Notes: generated by a model not told the origin, from the sequence alone. Shown: positions 1 through 4,722, counted from the stretch's first letter. The stretch: DNA of 6,178 nucleotides from Flavipsychrobacter stenotrophus (GCA_947379685.1 CANCOG010000313.1:1-6178); one strand, 5' to 3'. A program made the numbers and translations.

Positions 1-206
1 ATCAGTATTTCCTGAGCCGTTTTGAAATCGTCACCGTGAATGTTGAGTTGAACATAATTATCGTATTGTTTACCAATTATGTTCTGATCAAGTAGCCCCC
101 GGTCCTGCTCGATCAGTGATTCAATTCCTTTCTCCCTGAGCATTGCTGCTACCTGTTCAGCTTCGTCCTTCGTTTCGAATTTTTGGAATGGGATAAATTT
201 ATTCAT
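1..206 (-). CDS. DUF2007-like protein, N-terminal part (truncated by window edge)
   Basis: The minus-strand reading frame opens with ATG at 206 and stays open to base 1, giving 68 residues. It begins MNKFIPFQKFETKDEAEQVA and includes YVQLNIHGDDFKTAQEIL. The layout is a short beta strand (FIPFQKF), a helix with an 'AEQVAAMLREKGIES' pattern, a second strand, an insert, then 'YVQLNIHGDDFKTAQEIL'. This resembles the small ferredoxin-like fold of DUF2007 ('putative signal transducing protein'), in which a residue-poor strand is followed by a helix that shifts between subunits. In Bacteroidota this domain often sits at the N-terminus of longer proteins with membrane segments, but that part lies outside the window. 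No catalytic motif is visible and the role is unknown. It lies 66 bp downstream of the lipoprotein gene on the same strand, and I see no TAnnTTTG box in the gap, so read-through from upstream is possible. The reading frame is secure; the family assignment is from memory of the pattern and only moderate. Confidence 0.65.
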   Translation of the reverse strand, partial: MNKFIPFQKFETKDEAEQVAAMLREKGIESLIEQDRGLLDQNIIGKQYDNYVQLNIHGDDFKTAQEIL

Positions 207-272
207 GGGTGATCGGTTTGTGGGTTAAAATTAAATGACAGTGATTTATCTGTGTTTATTCTGAAAATATTG

Positions 273-1061
273 TCATTGTGGGGGCTGGCAGCTGAAGTTA
301 CCGATAAGTTTAGTGGAATCTAAACACGTGATATTGAAATTGCCGGTTAGTAACGGAAAGGTAGCAGTTATGGTGATGTTTCCATATATGGAATATGTTG
401 ATTGAGTGCTGCCGGGTAATTCGGAAGAGTAATTGCACCCGGCTATCGGGTTTGCCACGGTGAAATTCGAACTGATACCTGTATTGTTATAATTTCTCAG
501 GTATAAATTCACTACTCTGTGCAAGTGCCCGGTGGGAGGGTATGCGAAAGCGAAGATCCGAAGCATTGTCCCCGTCGTGTCTGACCAGACCGCAACGGCT
601 TTAAAAGAATCAGTACTTGTAAGCGAGCTATTCAAAAAGCCGGTGCCAACAACAAGCGTAGCTTCATTATTGTCTGTTAAGGCAGCAGTCAAATTATCAG
701 CGTTACGAATAGAGTCCACCGTTACGATAGTAAACCGGGCTGTGTCCAAAACCGGAGTTACTAAGGTAGCCGTGCCCGCTGCCAAAGTCACTGTGGCTGC
801 CAGGTTGTTTAGCCTGTTATTATAGGAGCAATGGTAATAAACCGTGTAATTGCCGGCTGCCAGACTGCTTGAGGAAAGAAGCACAGAACCTTGTGAACCA
901 GGCACGTAGGGTACAATAGAGCTCACCAGAAAATTGCTGACATCAGGTGGTGTTTTTGCGGTAACTACGGGATTGGTGGTGCTTTTTTCGGACTTTTTGC
1001 AGGAAAAGGCGACTATCGAAAGGCTTATTAAAAGGAACAGTGTATAAAGGGTTTTTTTCAT
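273..1061 (-). CDS. Predicted secreted lipoprotein of unknown function
   Basis: This 262-residue protein starts with a typical lipoprotein signal peptide: MKKT, a hydrophobic stretch (residues 5-19), then AFSC with Cys21 as the predicted lipidated residue, followed by KKSEKS. The -3/-2 positions are looser than the classic lipobox, which is common in Bacteroidota. A low-complexity Ser/Thr/Pro linker (about 24-45) leads into a beta-rich region. Residues about 55-118 (LLSSSSLAAGNYTVYYHCSY, then alternating T/V strands) look Ig-like or adhesin-like. Residues about 185-262 (NLYLRNYNNTG, GNITITATFPLL, LIGNFSC) suggest a second small beta domain. Cys78, Cys209, Cys246 and Cys258 could form disulfides in the periplasm or at the surface. 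No enzyme motif is visible and I do not recognise the family. Whether it faces the periplasm or the outside cannot be judged: the acidic K(D/E)2-type export signal described in Capnocytophaga is not obvious. It lies 57 bp downstream of the DsbA-family gene on the same strand. The start at 1061 is fixed by the signal peptide. Confidence 0.8.
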   Translation of the reverse strand: MKKTLYTLFLLISLSIVAFSCKKSEKSTTNPVVTAKTPPDVSNFLVSSIVPYVPGSQGSVLLSSSSLAAGNYTVYYHCSYNNRLNNLAATVTLAAGTATLVTPVLDTARFTIVTVDSIRNADNLTAALTDNNEATLVVGTGFLNSSLTSTDSFKAVAVWSDTTGTMLRIFAFAYPPTGHLHRVVNLYLRNYNNTGISSNFTVANPIAGCNYSSELPGSTQSTYSIYGNITITATFPLLTGNFNITCLDSTKLIGNFSCQPPQ

Positions 1062-1080
1062 AAAATGCTTTTTAATGAAC

Positions 1081-1098
1081 TGGCAGATACTCCTGCCA
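1081..1098. other. Small hairpin in the 57-bp gap between two minus-strand genes
   Basis: TGGCAG (1081-1086) and CTGCCA (1093-1098) form a perfect 6-bp stem with a 6-base loop. On the minus strand, the direction of both flanking genes, no T-run follows, so this is at best a weak terminator or a transcript-stabilising stem between the DsbA-family gene and the lipoprotein gene. On the plus strand the bases after it are A-rich, not T-rich. A one-mismatch -7 box (TCTTTTTG on the minus strand) lies just upstream of the stem and could supply a promoter for the lipoprotein gene, but this is weak. Confidence 0.35.
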
Positions 1099-1118
1099 AA
1101 AAGAAATAAGGTATAAAT

Positions 1119-1856
1119 TTAGTTACAATCGGCATCGGTAGTACACGAAGGCCCGGAAGTAACATCTGTGATCTCATTTAGGTGGTGTTTTTTCCAGTCT
1201 GCATGTGTTTTTTGCAAAACCTCTAAAAATACCCTTGGTGGCTGCGCTCCCGAAACTGCCTGCCGGCGGTTAAATACAAAAAAGGGAACGCCGGTTACGC
1301 CAATTTGATGTGCTTCCTGTATGTCGGATTTTACCGCATAGGCATACATGTCATTTGTAAGTGCCTCATGCACTTCAGCTTCTGTCAGTCCGATTTTCTG
1401 TCCTAATTCCACTAATACTTCTGTACTGCCAAAGTCTTTTCCTTCTGTGAAGTTGGCGTAAAACAGAACTTCTTCTGCCTTGTCACCCAGGCCCTTAGCA
1501 TTGGCAAATTGAAGCACCCTATGCGCTTTAAACGAATTGGCGATAATGGAGTTTTCGAGGTGATAGTCCAGCCCCGCACCCTTTGCCATGAGGGTGACCT
1601 GTTGGTGCATTTGTGCCAGTTGCTGCCGCGAAATGCCCTTACGGGTGGAAAGGTACTCGTACACATCCATTTTGTTTTCGCCTTCAGGGATGGTAGGGTC
1701 CAGCTGAAAACTCTTCCAGACTATTTCAACATCGTTATGGCCTGCAAATTGCTGTAATGCGGCTTCATAATTCCTTTTGCCGATGTAGCAAAAAGGGCAC
1801 AATACATCGCTCCATACCTCTACCTGCATTTTTGTTGCTGTTGTCTGTTTTATCAT
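1119..1856 (-). CDS. DsbA-family thiol oxidoreductase, FrnE-like
   Basis: The 245-residue product is a thioredoxin-fold protein with an inserted helical domain, as in the DsbA/FrnE group (2-hydroxychromene-2-carboxylate isomerase/DsbA superfamily). The first strand and active site read VEVWSDVLCPFCYIGKRNYE, with the CPFC redox pair at Cys20/Cys23. The helical insert spans about residues 60-165, with 'NSFKAHRVLQFANAKG' typical of FrnE proteins. The cis-proline loop is GVTGVPFFVF with Pro191, followed by the family motif SGAQPP (202-207). There is no signal peptide, so it should act in the cytoplasm in thiol-disulfide exchange, possibly during oxidative or metal stress as described for Deinococcus FrnE. 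The C-terminal tail GPSCTTDADCN adds a second cysteine pair, Cys238 and Cys244, spaced CX5C. Start choice: ATG at 1856 gives nine extra residues (MIKQTTATK) before the fold; Met10 (base 1829) is a credible alternative because the domain begins immediately after it. The family is clear; the in vivo substrate is unknown. Confidence 0.9.
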   Translation of the reverse strand: MIKQTTATKMQVEVWSDVLCPFCYIGKRNYEAALQQFAGHNDVEIVWKSFQLDPTIPEGENKMDVYEYLSTRKGISRQQLAQMHQQVTLMAKGAGLDYHLENSIIANSFKAHRVLQFANAKGLGDKAEEVLFYANFTEGKDFGSTEVLVELGQKIGLTEAEVHEALTNDMYAYAVKSDIQEAHQIGVTGVPFFVFNRRQAVSGAQPPRVFLEVLQKTHADWKKHHLNEITDVTSGPSCTTDADCN

Positions 1857-1882
1857 TTTTTTTGTTTTACCGTGTGGTGCTA

Positions 1883-1899
1883 ACTATCGTCGGGATAGT
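1883..1899. repeat. Short palindrome upstream of the DsbA-family gene
   Basis: ACTATC (1883-1888) and GATAGT (1894-1899) are perfectly complementary around a 5-base loop (gtcgg). The core CTATCGTCGGGATAG resembles small CTATCGGGATAG-type palindromes that I recall as frequent between Bacteroidota genes. It ends 27 bp upstream of the ATG at 1856, so it would fall in the 5' leader or promoter region of the oxidoreductase gene. It could be an operator, but a scattered palindromic repeat is equally likely. Confidence 0.35.
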
Positions 1900-1946
1900 A
1901 TAGTGTATTTTATTACGCCGCTACAGGCAATGTCATTTACTCAAGA

Positions 1947-2027
1947 TTTCGCGCAAAGACGCAGAGGCGCAGTTTCCAGTTTATTCAACTATCGTTCGGT
2001 TGATTTGAAGCAAAGCCGCAAAGAAAA
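1947..2027. repeat. Degenerate 'CGCAAAGACGCAGAG' dispersed repeat, two partial blocks
   Basis: The stretch TTTCGCGCAAAGACGCAGAG (1947-1966) continues with gcgcag, and a second block GAAGCAAAGCCGCAAAGAAA lies at 2007-2026. These are iterations of a GCAAAG/GCAGAG unit. Related wording occurs again at 3453-3487, where the 10-mer agacgcagag is shared exactly and in the same orientation (1957-1966 and 3464-3473). Arrays of this type are common intergenic debris in Bacteroidota genomes by my recollection. An open frame of 91 codons crosses this area on the plus strand, but its product is low-complexity repeat translation and I do not treat it as a gene. Confidence 0.55.
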
Positions 2028-2043
2028 TCCTGTTAAGGCAATG

Positions 2044-2190
2044 ATATTACCCCTACAGGTCTCGCTTAGCTTTTCGTTTTTACGACGGGCTACAACCATC
2101 GCTTATATTTTTCGCCCTTATCAGGGCTTTCCAAAAATGCTCCAAACCATGCGATTGCAGTATTGCCATCACCAATAGGCGTCAAAATTA
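2044..2190. repeat. Probable copy of a Bacteroidota dispersed intergenic repeat containing a GCCCT...AGGGC hairpin
   Basis: The stretch runs through ACCCCTACAGGTCTCGCTTA, TTACGACGGGCTACAACCAT and TTTTTCGCCCTTATCAGGGC to ACCAATAGGCGTCAAAATTA. It contains a hairpin, GCCCT (2114-2118), loop tatc, AGGGC (2123-2127). Phrases such as 'ttttcgccctttcagggcttt' and 'cgacgggctacaaccatcgc' are familiar to me from multi-copy intergenic elements of Chitinophagaceae and relatives, so I read this as a somewhat decayed copy. It has no credible coding content. At its right end CAAAATTA (2183-2190) reads TAATTTTG on the minus strand, a match to the Bacteroidota -7 consensus. It could start a long-leader transcript toward the DsbA-family gene, but it may be chance. 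Confidence 0.45.
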
Positions 2191-2286
2191 TGTAAATGAC
2201 CTTGTAAACATCTGATTTTTTGAGGACAATTCGATTTGATTTCGGGGAAGTGTCTTTTACCTCCAAATTGCGGGAAGGCTATGGGC

Positions 2287-2318
2287 AAAAAAAAGCCAGC
2301 CTGAGAACAGGCCAGCCC
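2287..2318 (-). terminator. Strong rho-independent terminator, minus strand
   Basis: On the minus strand the RNA would read GGCUGGCCUG, loop UUCU, CAGGCUGGCU, followed by a run of U. The arms are 2308-2317 and 2295-2303 in plus coordinates, and the T-tract corresponds to a2287-2294. The inner five pairs (GCCUG/CAGGC) are perfect and the outer pairs are completed by G-U wobbles. Those wobbles become A-C mismatches on the plus strand, so the terminator is directional and serves minus-strand transcription. It lies about 150 bp beyond the stop codon of the 241-aa orphan gene and is either that gene's terminator or the end of a short separate transcript. Confidence 0.8.
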
Positions 2319-2342
2319 CTATAAACCCTATCTCCATGAAAA
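2287..2342 (-). ncRNA. Possible short minus-strand RNA (about 55 nt) ending at the strong terminator
   Basis: A minus-strand -7 box TATCTTTG (plus 2348-2355) would start transcription near 2342, and the U-tailed hairpin at 2287-2318 would end it. This leaves a transcript of about 55 nt: a roughly 25-nt single-stranded 5' part (GTTTTCATGGAGATAGGGTT...) plus the hairpin. That is a minimal sRNA layout. No recognisable -33 element accompanies the box. Alternatively, the terminator simply closes the orphan gene upstream and the box is accidental. I know no named RNA family for it. Confidence 0.25.
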
Positions 2343-2479
2343 CGATACAAAGATACATCGACCTTTGGTGCACGTTATGGAACATTTGTTACATAGGGGT
2401 GATTTTTTTGTTCGGGCGAGGCCTGCTATTGTTAATGAATCTTGCTAAATGGGGGTTATCTAATGTGATTATTTATTAA
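2336..2479 (+). CDS. Possible 47-aa hydrophobic small protein (doubtful)
   Basis: ATG at 2336 opens a 47-codon frame ending in TAA at 2477-2479. The product starts MKTIQRYIDLWCTLW and has a hydrophobic middle (YIGVIFLFGRGLLLLMNLA, residues 19-37) that could span a membrane once, with Trp11, Trp15 and Trp39 near the ends. It overlaps the 3' end of the minus-strand orphan gene by 11 bp. Directly upstream is CTATAAACCCTATCTCC, with no Shine-Dalgarno and no plus-strand TAnnTTTG box. The frame also runs antisense to the candidate small RNA, and both cannot be the main explanation. I list it because it is an intact frame in an otherwise empty stretch; chance is quite possible. Confidence 0.15.
   Translation: MKTIQRYIDLWCTLWNICYIGVIFLFGRGLLLLMNLAKWGLSNVIIY
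2348..2355 (-). promoter_or_regulatory. Minus-strand -7 promoter box TATCTTTG
   Basis: CAAAGATA on the plus strand reads TATCTTTG on the minus strand, an exact match to the Bacteroidota primary sigma factor -7 consensus TAnnTTTG. The predicted start is near 2342, about 25 bp before the terminator stem. No clear TTTG appears about 19-21 bp upstream, so only half of the promoter is recognisable. Confidence 0.35.
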
Positions 2480-3194
2480 TGTTATTTGCAAATAAGTGTG
2501 TTTTGATCATCCTGGCGATTTGAACCGGGTTAAAGCGGCCAATATATTCCTGTTCACGAATGAAGGCCCGTCGTTCAAGTGGAAGTAAGTACTGAAAAAG
2601 GTTGTATTCCAGCCAGCGCTTGTTGCACGTTCCTGATTTGTAAAGGGTTGTATCATATGTTAAGCAGCCTGATTCCACTTCGAACAACCTGGACCGGTAT
2701 TCTTTGAAATCGCTTTCCGTGACCTGGTCAAAATCTTGCTGGATAAGATCAACCGTTATCTCGCCATTAGAAAATGGCGTATGAAAAGTTTTTGTACGCT
2801 TTTCCTGAGGTTGCGGCGTTTGATGTTTTATCTCCGGCTTTTGGGCTGTCAGGGGTTGTTGTATAGGTTCGTTCTTTAGCTGTTTTATCTCTGCAAGGTC
2901 GCCACTAAATGCTTTGAATTTTTCAGCTACAATTTTTCCCAGTTCAGCATCATCATTTGCCAGGAATGTGATAAAACCATTCATGGCTTGTTTGGCGCGG
3001 GCAGGTGCGGCCAGCTTTCTCAGTTTATCGAGGCAATTGATCAGTTTGCAGAGCATGCCCGTTTCCTGCAGGGTAGGGAAGCGCAGGCCGGATTCGCGAC
3101 CGGAAATTGAATTCTGGAAGGCTATTATCTGGGTGCAGATGTTGAGGGCTATCAGTTCAAAAGTACTGGCGGTGGTGTCGAATGTTTGTTGCAT
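2469..3194 (-). CDS. Hypothetical protein, 241 aa, family not recognised
   Basis: I do not recognise this protein. From ATG at 3194 it has 241 residues. An N-terminal region of about 105 residues is probably all-helical (MQQTFDTTASTFELIALNIC, with 'CKLINCLDKLRKLAAPARAKQAMNGF' further on). Then comes a Pro/Gln/Lys-rich linker (about 107-135: QQPLTAQKPEIKHQTPQPQ). A charged, aromatic-rich C-terminal domain follows (about 137-241), with GEITVDLIQQDFDQVTESDF, CLTYDTTLYKSGTC, RWLEYNLFQYLLPLERRAFI and a closing FNPVQIARMIKTHLF. There is no signal peptide or membrane segment, so it should be cytoplasmic. The frame extends upstream to an ATG at 3314, but those 40 extra residues are translated from the structured repeat at 3263-3310 and a low-complexity stretch. 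A promoter-like box at 3218-3225 also fits the 3194 start. It stands alone between two repeat-rich gaps and shares no operon. The two-domain layout with a flexible linker suggests a binding or adaptor role, but that is only inference. Confidence 0.7.
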   Translation of the reverse strand: MQQTFDTTASTFELIALNICTQIIAFQNSISGRESGLRFPTLQETGMLCKLINCLDKLRKLAAPARAKQAMNGFITFLANDDAELGKIVAEKFKAFSGDLAEIKQLKNEPIQQPLTAQKPEIKHQTPQPQEKRTKTFHTPFSNGEITVDLIQQDFDQVTESDFKEYRSRLFEVESGCLTYDTTLYKSGTCNKRWLEYNLFQYLLPLERRAFIREQEYIGRFNPVQIARMIKTHLFANNINK

Positions 3195-3217
3195 TGTGTT
3201 GCGTTTTTTTTCGACCC

Positions 3218-3225
3218 CAAAGATG
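3218..3225 (-). promoter_or_regulatory. Probable -7 promoter box (CATCTTTG) for the 241-aa orphan gene
   Basis: On the minus strand this reads CATCTTTG, one mismatch from TAnnTTTG. Transcription would start near 3212, leaving a leader of about 18 nt (A-rich, GTCGAAAAAAAACGCAACACA) before the ATG at 3194. Short A-rich leaders are normal in Bacteroidota. No good -33 box is seen. The box supports 3194 rather than 3314 as the start. Confidence 0.4.
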
Positions 3226-3237
3226 CAGTGGTTTTGA

Positions 3238-3251
3238 AAAAAACGTTTTTT
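3238..3251. repeat. 14-bp palindrome AAAAAACGTTTTTT upstream of the orphan gene
   Basis: AAAAAACG followed by TTTTTT is a perfect palindrome. It sits just upstream of the proposed minus-strand -7 box (3218-3225), about 26-39 bp before the predicted start, where a regulator could act on RNA polymerase. Long A and T runs make chance palindromes easier, so its meaning is uncertain. Confidence 0.3.
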
Positions 3252-3262
3252 GGAAATACATG

Positions 3263-3310
3263 ATGTGCCGCTTTCCGGCACATGGTGGTACACTTTCCGG
3301 CACACCATGT
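3263..3310. repeat. Nested inverted and direct repeat cluster (transposon-end-like or operator)
   Basis: Three overlapping structures occupy 48 bp. First, ATGTGCCG (3263-3270) and CGGCACAT (3276-3283) form an 8-bp stem with a 5-base loop. Second, ACATGGTG (3280-3287) and CACCATGT (3303-3310) form another 8-bp stem around a 15-base loop. Third, the 12-mer CTTTCCGGCACA occurs twice, at 3271-3282 and 3293-3304, a 22-bp period or about two helical turns. Read on the minus strand the block begins TGTACATGGTGTGCCGGAAA. Repeated binding units inside a terminus beginning with TG are characteristic of IS21-family insertion sequences, so this may be a solo IS end. No transposase gene or partner end is visible here. 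An operator for the adjacent orphan gene is the alternative. Confidence 0.6.
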
Positions 3311-3450
3311 ACAAAAAAAATGTGGATAATTGAGTTTACTTAATTGTTTTTTAGTGGGTTATTTATTGTCAATTGTGAGATGTGAAAAATTAAATGGGTG
3401 CAAGTGGTTTTTGTTTAATGTGGATCGTCGAATTAGCTGATGTGAAATTT

Positions 3451-3525
3451 TAACCGCAGAGTAAGACGCAGAGTTTCGCGGAGTTTTGATTGGTATTAAA
3501 CGGAGGAGGCAGAGGGCGCGAAGGG
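3451..3525. repeat. Second degenerate 'CGCAGAG' dispersed repeat block
   Basis: AACCGCAGAGTAAGACGCAG (3452-3471) continues with agtttcgcggagtttt, and after about 15 bases there is CGGAGGAGGCAGAGGGCGCG (3501-3520). This matches in style the block at 1947-2027, sharing agacgcagag and the TTTCGCG motif in the same orientation. It lies in the 298-bp gap between the orphan gene's upstream repeats and the divergent lipoprotein gene. The rest of that gap (3315-3450) is AT-rich and I see no gene or clear promoter in it. Confidence 0.5.
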
Positions 3526-3588
3526 TTAATGGATTTGCATCCTGGCTTACTGCGTGAATTAGCTTCTAATAACACACCTACTTTTTTA

Positions 3589-3596
3589 TACTTTTG
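3589..3596 (+). promoter_or_regulatory. -7 promoter box TACTTTTG for the lipoprotein gene at 3613
   Basis: TACTTTTG matches the Bacteroidota -7 consensus TAnnTTTG exactly. The expected transcription start is near 3602, giving a leader of only about 11 nt before the ATG at 3613. No good TTTG -33 element is found 19-21 bp upstream, so the call rests on the -7 box and its position. Confidence 0.5.
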
Positions 3597-3612
3597 ATTC
3601 CAAACTTATAAG

Positions 3613-4446
3613 ATGCGTATTAGCTTGTACTTCGCCTTCTTGTTGCTGGTTTTGTTGCCTTCGTGCCGCATTATGATGAAGGGTACTATTGCAAAAGTGC
3701 CGGAGCCGTATGTTAAATTGAAGGACGGGAAGATGGTGCAGGCGAGTGAGGTTTTTGACCAGGAATATATTCATAAAGAGGGGCATATTGGTAAAATACC
3801 GGTTGAAAGTGCCATTTATAAACCCAGGCTGGTGGCTGGTGATGAGGCCTTTAAATGGCATACAGTGGCTTCGTTCAGCGATGGGTGGCGGTCGTTTGCG
3901 AATGTGGGGCGTAATAATTTTGCATTCAGGATGGGTGATGGGAAGATCAATAGCTATGTCAGTTTTTTTACCCGCAGGGGCGAACAACATTCGGAGCAAA
4001 CGTTCGTATTTTCTGCCGATTTTTCTGGGCCGGGTGTGAAGGATTTTTCTTGTTTTCAGCGACCGGTTTCGCATGGGGCAGTTATCAGGCCGCATGCCCG
4101 TTTTTATGTACAAAGTAGCAATGAAGGGGTTGTTAAAAAGCTGAATTACAGTAACCTGCGCAAAATGATTCCGGAAACCGCAGTGAGCTACAATTACCTG
4201 AACAGGTATAAGTGGACACGCATTATTACAGCAATTGGCGCTGCCGGAGGATTAAGTTTATTAATAGCCGGGGCAAGTTATTCATCTATGAAAACCAATG
4301 GCCCTAATCCGGATCAGGGAAAAGCTACTATTGGAAGCACCACAGCTGTAGCGGGCCTGGGTATTTGTTTGAGCTCTTTAACCATGAAATGGACGAACAG
4401 GAATAACCTCGTTCGGGCAGTAGAAGCATATAACATTGAGCCATAG
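3613..4446 (+). CDS. Predicted lipoprotein with two C-terminal hydrophobic segments, function unknown
   Basis: The 277-residue product opens with a lipoprotein signal, MRISLYFAFLLLVLLPSC, with Cys18 as the predicted lipid anchor. Residues about 25-195 are soluble and mixed alpha/beta (EPYVKLKDGKMVQASEVFDQ; KWHTVASFSDGWRSFANVGR) with no catalytic motif I can name. Two glycine/alanine-rich hydrophobic segments follow, IITAIGAAGGLSLLIAGASY (204-223) and TIGSTTAVAGLGICLSSLTM (239-258), separated by a short polar loop (MKTNGPNPDQGK). The protein ends in the hydrophilic tail NLVRAVEAYNIEP. The layout of YNYLNRYK, a pair of small-residue hydrophobic segments, then 'AV..YN' near the C-terminus is one I associate with uncharacterised Bacteroidota envelope proteins; that is recall, not a match I could test. 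It stands alone, diverging from the orphan gene and 276 bp ahead of the sdh operon, with its own -7 box at 3589-3596. The start is supported by the signal peptide and the promoter spacing. Confidence 0.8.
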   Translation: MRISLYFAFLLLVLLPSCRIMMKGTIAKVPEPYVKLKDGKMVQASEVFDQEYIHKEGHIGKIPVESAIYKPRLVAGDEAFKWHTVASFSDGWRSFANVGRNNFAFRMGDGKINSYVSFFTRRGEQHSEQTFVFSADFSGPGVKDFSCFQRPVSHGAVIRPHARFYVQSSNEGVVKKLNYSNLRKMIPETAVSYNYLNRYKWTRIITAIGAAGGLSLLIAGASYSSMKTNGPNPDQGKATIGSTTAVAGLGICLSSLTMKWTNRNNLVRAVEAYNIEP

Positions 4447-4669
4447 GGGAGTAGGGATGTTTGCGTCTCTGCATAAGCGGTAAATTTTCAGGTAAGGCAT
4501 GCTAGAAGTAGATTCAAAATAAACGTTAGCCCTCGTGAACACCCAATAAAAGCTATAATATGCTGATTTAAACCCGCTAATAGTAGGGGGTAAATGACAT
4601 TCTTTTTACAGAAATGGCGCCTGGCCCAGTTAACTTTTAATGTTTTCTACACTTTTCCCAAACAAATAT

Positions 4670-4677
4670 TACCTTTG
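4670..4677 (+). promoter_or_regulatory. -7 promoter box TACCTTTG of the succinate dehydrogenase operon
   Basis: TACCTTTG (within ATTACCTTTGCGCC) is an exact TAnnTTTG match. Transcription would start near 4684, about 39 nt ahead of the sdhC ATG at 4723. A canonical TTTG -33 element is not evident; TGTTTT at 4641-4646 is somewhat too far. The rest of the 276-bp gap from 4447 shows no gene and no U-tailed hairpin to end the upstream lipoprotein transcript. Confidence 0.6.
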
Positions 4678-4722
4678 CGCCACAATTTTTATCTTCTACT
4701 CAAAAAAATTTAGCCGGATCGC

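Noticed and set aside
234..277. AATGACA/TGTCATT inverted repeat at the end of the left lipoprotein gene, considered as a terminator
   Set aside because: The 7-bp arms are about 30 bases apart, one arm overlaps the stop codon, and no T-run follows on the minus strand.
532..825. 97-codon plus-strand frame opposite the left lipoprotein gene
   Set aside because: It lies entirely within the minus-strand lipoprotein gene; its Ala/Val/Lys-rich product mirrors the Thr/Ser-rich beta strands of the real protein.
1947..2027. GCAAAG/GCAGAG iterations considered as a CRISPR array
   Set aside because: The units are short, degenerate and irregularly spaced, without equal-length spacers, and there are no cas genes nearby.
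1903..2178. 91-codon open frame on the plus strand
   Set aside because: It runs through two dispersed repeat types, its product reads as repeat translation (FAQRRRGAVSS, YIFRPYQGFPK), and no promoter or start signal precedes it.
3586..4113. 175-codon minus-strand frame antisense to the lipoprotein gene
   Set aside because: It lies opposite the lipoprotein coding sequence and its promoter, has basic low-quality composition without recognisable motifs, and the plus-strand gene has a signal peptide and promoter box.
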